DNA of 64,000 nt, taken from assembly GCA_014529385.2 (NCBI GenBank), contig CM043969.1, forward strand, positions 34,360,446-34,424,445, in the 5' to 3' direction. Origin of the DNA: Adiantum capillus-veneris. Its lineage: Eukaryota; Streptophyta; Polypodiopsida; Polypodiales; Pteridaceae. The position numbers were made by a program, and so were the translations under genes. Within the stretch, counting starts at the first letter, position 1. The number at the start of each line of letters is the position of its first letter. This document shows, piece after piece, positions 63,610 through 64,000 of the stretch. The notes under the pieces were generated by a model. It did not search any database. It saw nothing but the letters and a program-made list of their open reading frames with translations, and was not told the DNA's origin.

Positions 63610-64000
63610 ATCTGTCTAAACCCGGAAAAGTGTGTATTTATGGTAAAGCAAAGACGAATCTTAGGACACATTGTCTCAAGAAACGGCATAACCACAGACT
63701 TGGACAAAGTCAAAGTCATTGTAGACCTGCCCAGGCCTACTAATGCAAAAAAAGTGCAATCCTTTATGGGGCACTGTGGATATTATCGAAGATTCATCTA
63801 CATGTATGCGGTCATCGCACAACCTCTGTATCGTTTGCTAGTCAATTTCGAATGGACCAATGAGTGTGAGACTTCATTCCAAAGGCTAAAAGAAAACCTT
63901 ATATCTGCACCTGTGCTAAAGGCACCAGATTGGGACAAGATATTCCATGTGCACATTGATGCTTCGGCATATGCCATTGGAAGCATTCTAGCTCAAACTG
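63610..64000 (+). pseudogene. RT thumb and RNase H of element C (partial)
   Basis: After the TGA at 63607 the same frame continues: LNPEKCVFMVKQRRILGHIV, MGHCGYYRRFIYMYAVIAQP, then the RNase H start FHVHIDASAYAIGSILAQT with the first Asp (HIDAS) kept. The window ends here. Confidence 0.88.

Larger units (their letters stand above)
54625..64000 (+). mobile_element. Ty3/gypsy retrotransposon C, 5' part (runs off the window)
   Basis: 5' LTR (54625-55742), tRNA-Asp primer site, 1.8-kb leader with palindromes, gag, protease, RT and the start of RNase H. Same lineage as E by protein and leader similarity. It has one frame shift in gag, one between gag and protease, and about six stops; also a changed protease active site. 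Inserted into the RNase H of E. Its 3' end and target duplication are outside the window. Confidence 0.93.

Overview
This window is intergenic DNA from a large, repeat-rich plant nuclear genome, most likely a seed plant. I could not support any host protein-coding gene, rRNA or tRNA gene. Nearly everything recognisable is a transposon: a plant L1-type LINE, three Ty1/copia elements, five Ty3/gypsy elements and one small terminal-inverted-repeat element (MITE). Evidence for a plant is the tRNA-iMet and tRNA-Asp primer-binding sites, the Tat-type gypsy pol with a second RNase H domain, the nested architecture and the many (CT)n tracts. The species cannot be named from the sequence.

Layout. (1) 500-11145: a decayed minus-strand LINE, cut in its 3' zinc-finger region by gypsy element A (1078-7691, plus strand). 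A has complete LTRs, but most of its pol has been replaced by unrecognised sequence in frame with gag. (2) 11146-12690: low-complexity and unassigned DNA. (3) About 12690-18461: plus-strand copia element H, broken by many stops; its 3' LTR carries a MITE and a 99-bp duplication. (4) 18462-21100: minus-strand copia remnant I. (5) 21100-23340: unassigned AT-rich DNA with a local duplication. (6) 23341-54624: an old plus-strand gypsy element E, broken into three pieces (23341-27780, 41018-41235, 50496-54624) by gypsy D (27781-41017) and gypsy F (41236-50495, minus). D is itself interrupted inside its integrase by copia G (34060-39286, minus). (7) 54625-64000: gypsy C, a relative of E, inserted into E's RNase H region and running off the window.

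How the parts relate. A and F are one family in opposite orientations, with the same LTR, the same primer-binding site, two small ORFs before gag and 4-bp target duplications. F keeps an unbroken 1087-codon RT-RNaseH-integrase frame and is the only near-complete enzyme set here; A could at most be mobilised in trans. E and C are a second family with a tRNA-Asp-type primer-binding site, YMDD reverse transcriptase and short-spaced zinc knuckles. The long untranslated leaders of both E and C carry repeated 24-bp palindromes, about 284 bp apart in E, whose two arms change together between copies. This is the most interesting structure in the window. One palindrome was split by element D, and the boundary of a 1.93-kb tandem duplication in E (LTR end + primer-binding site + leader) lies just beside another.
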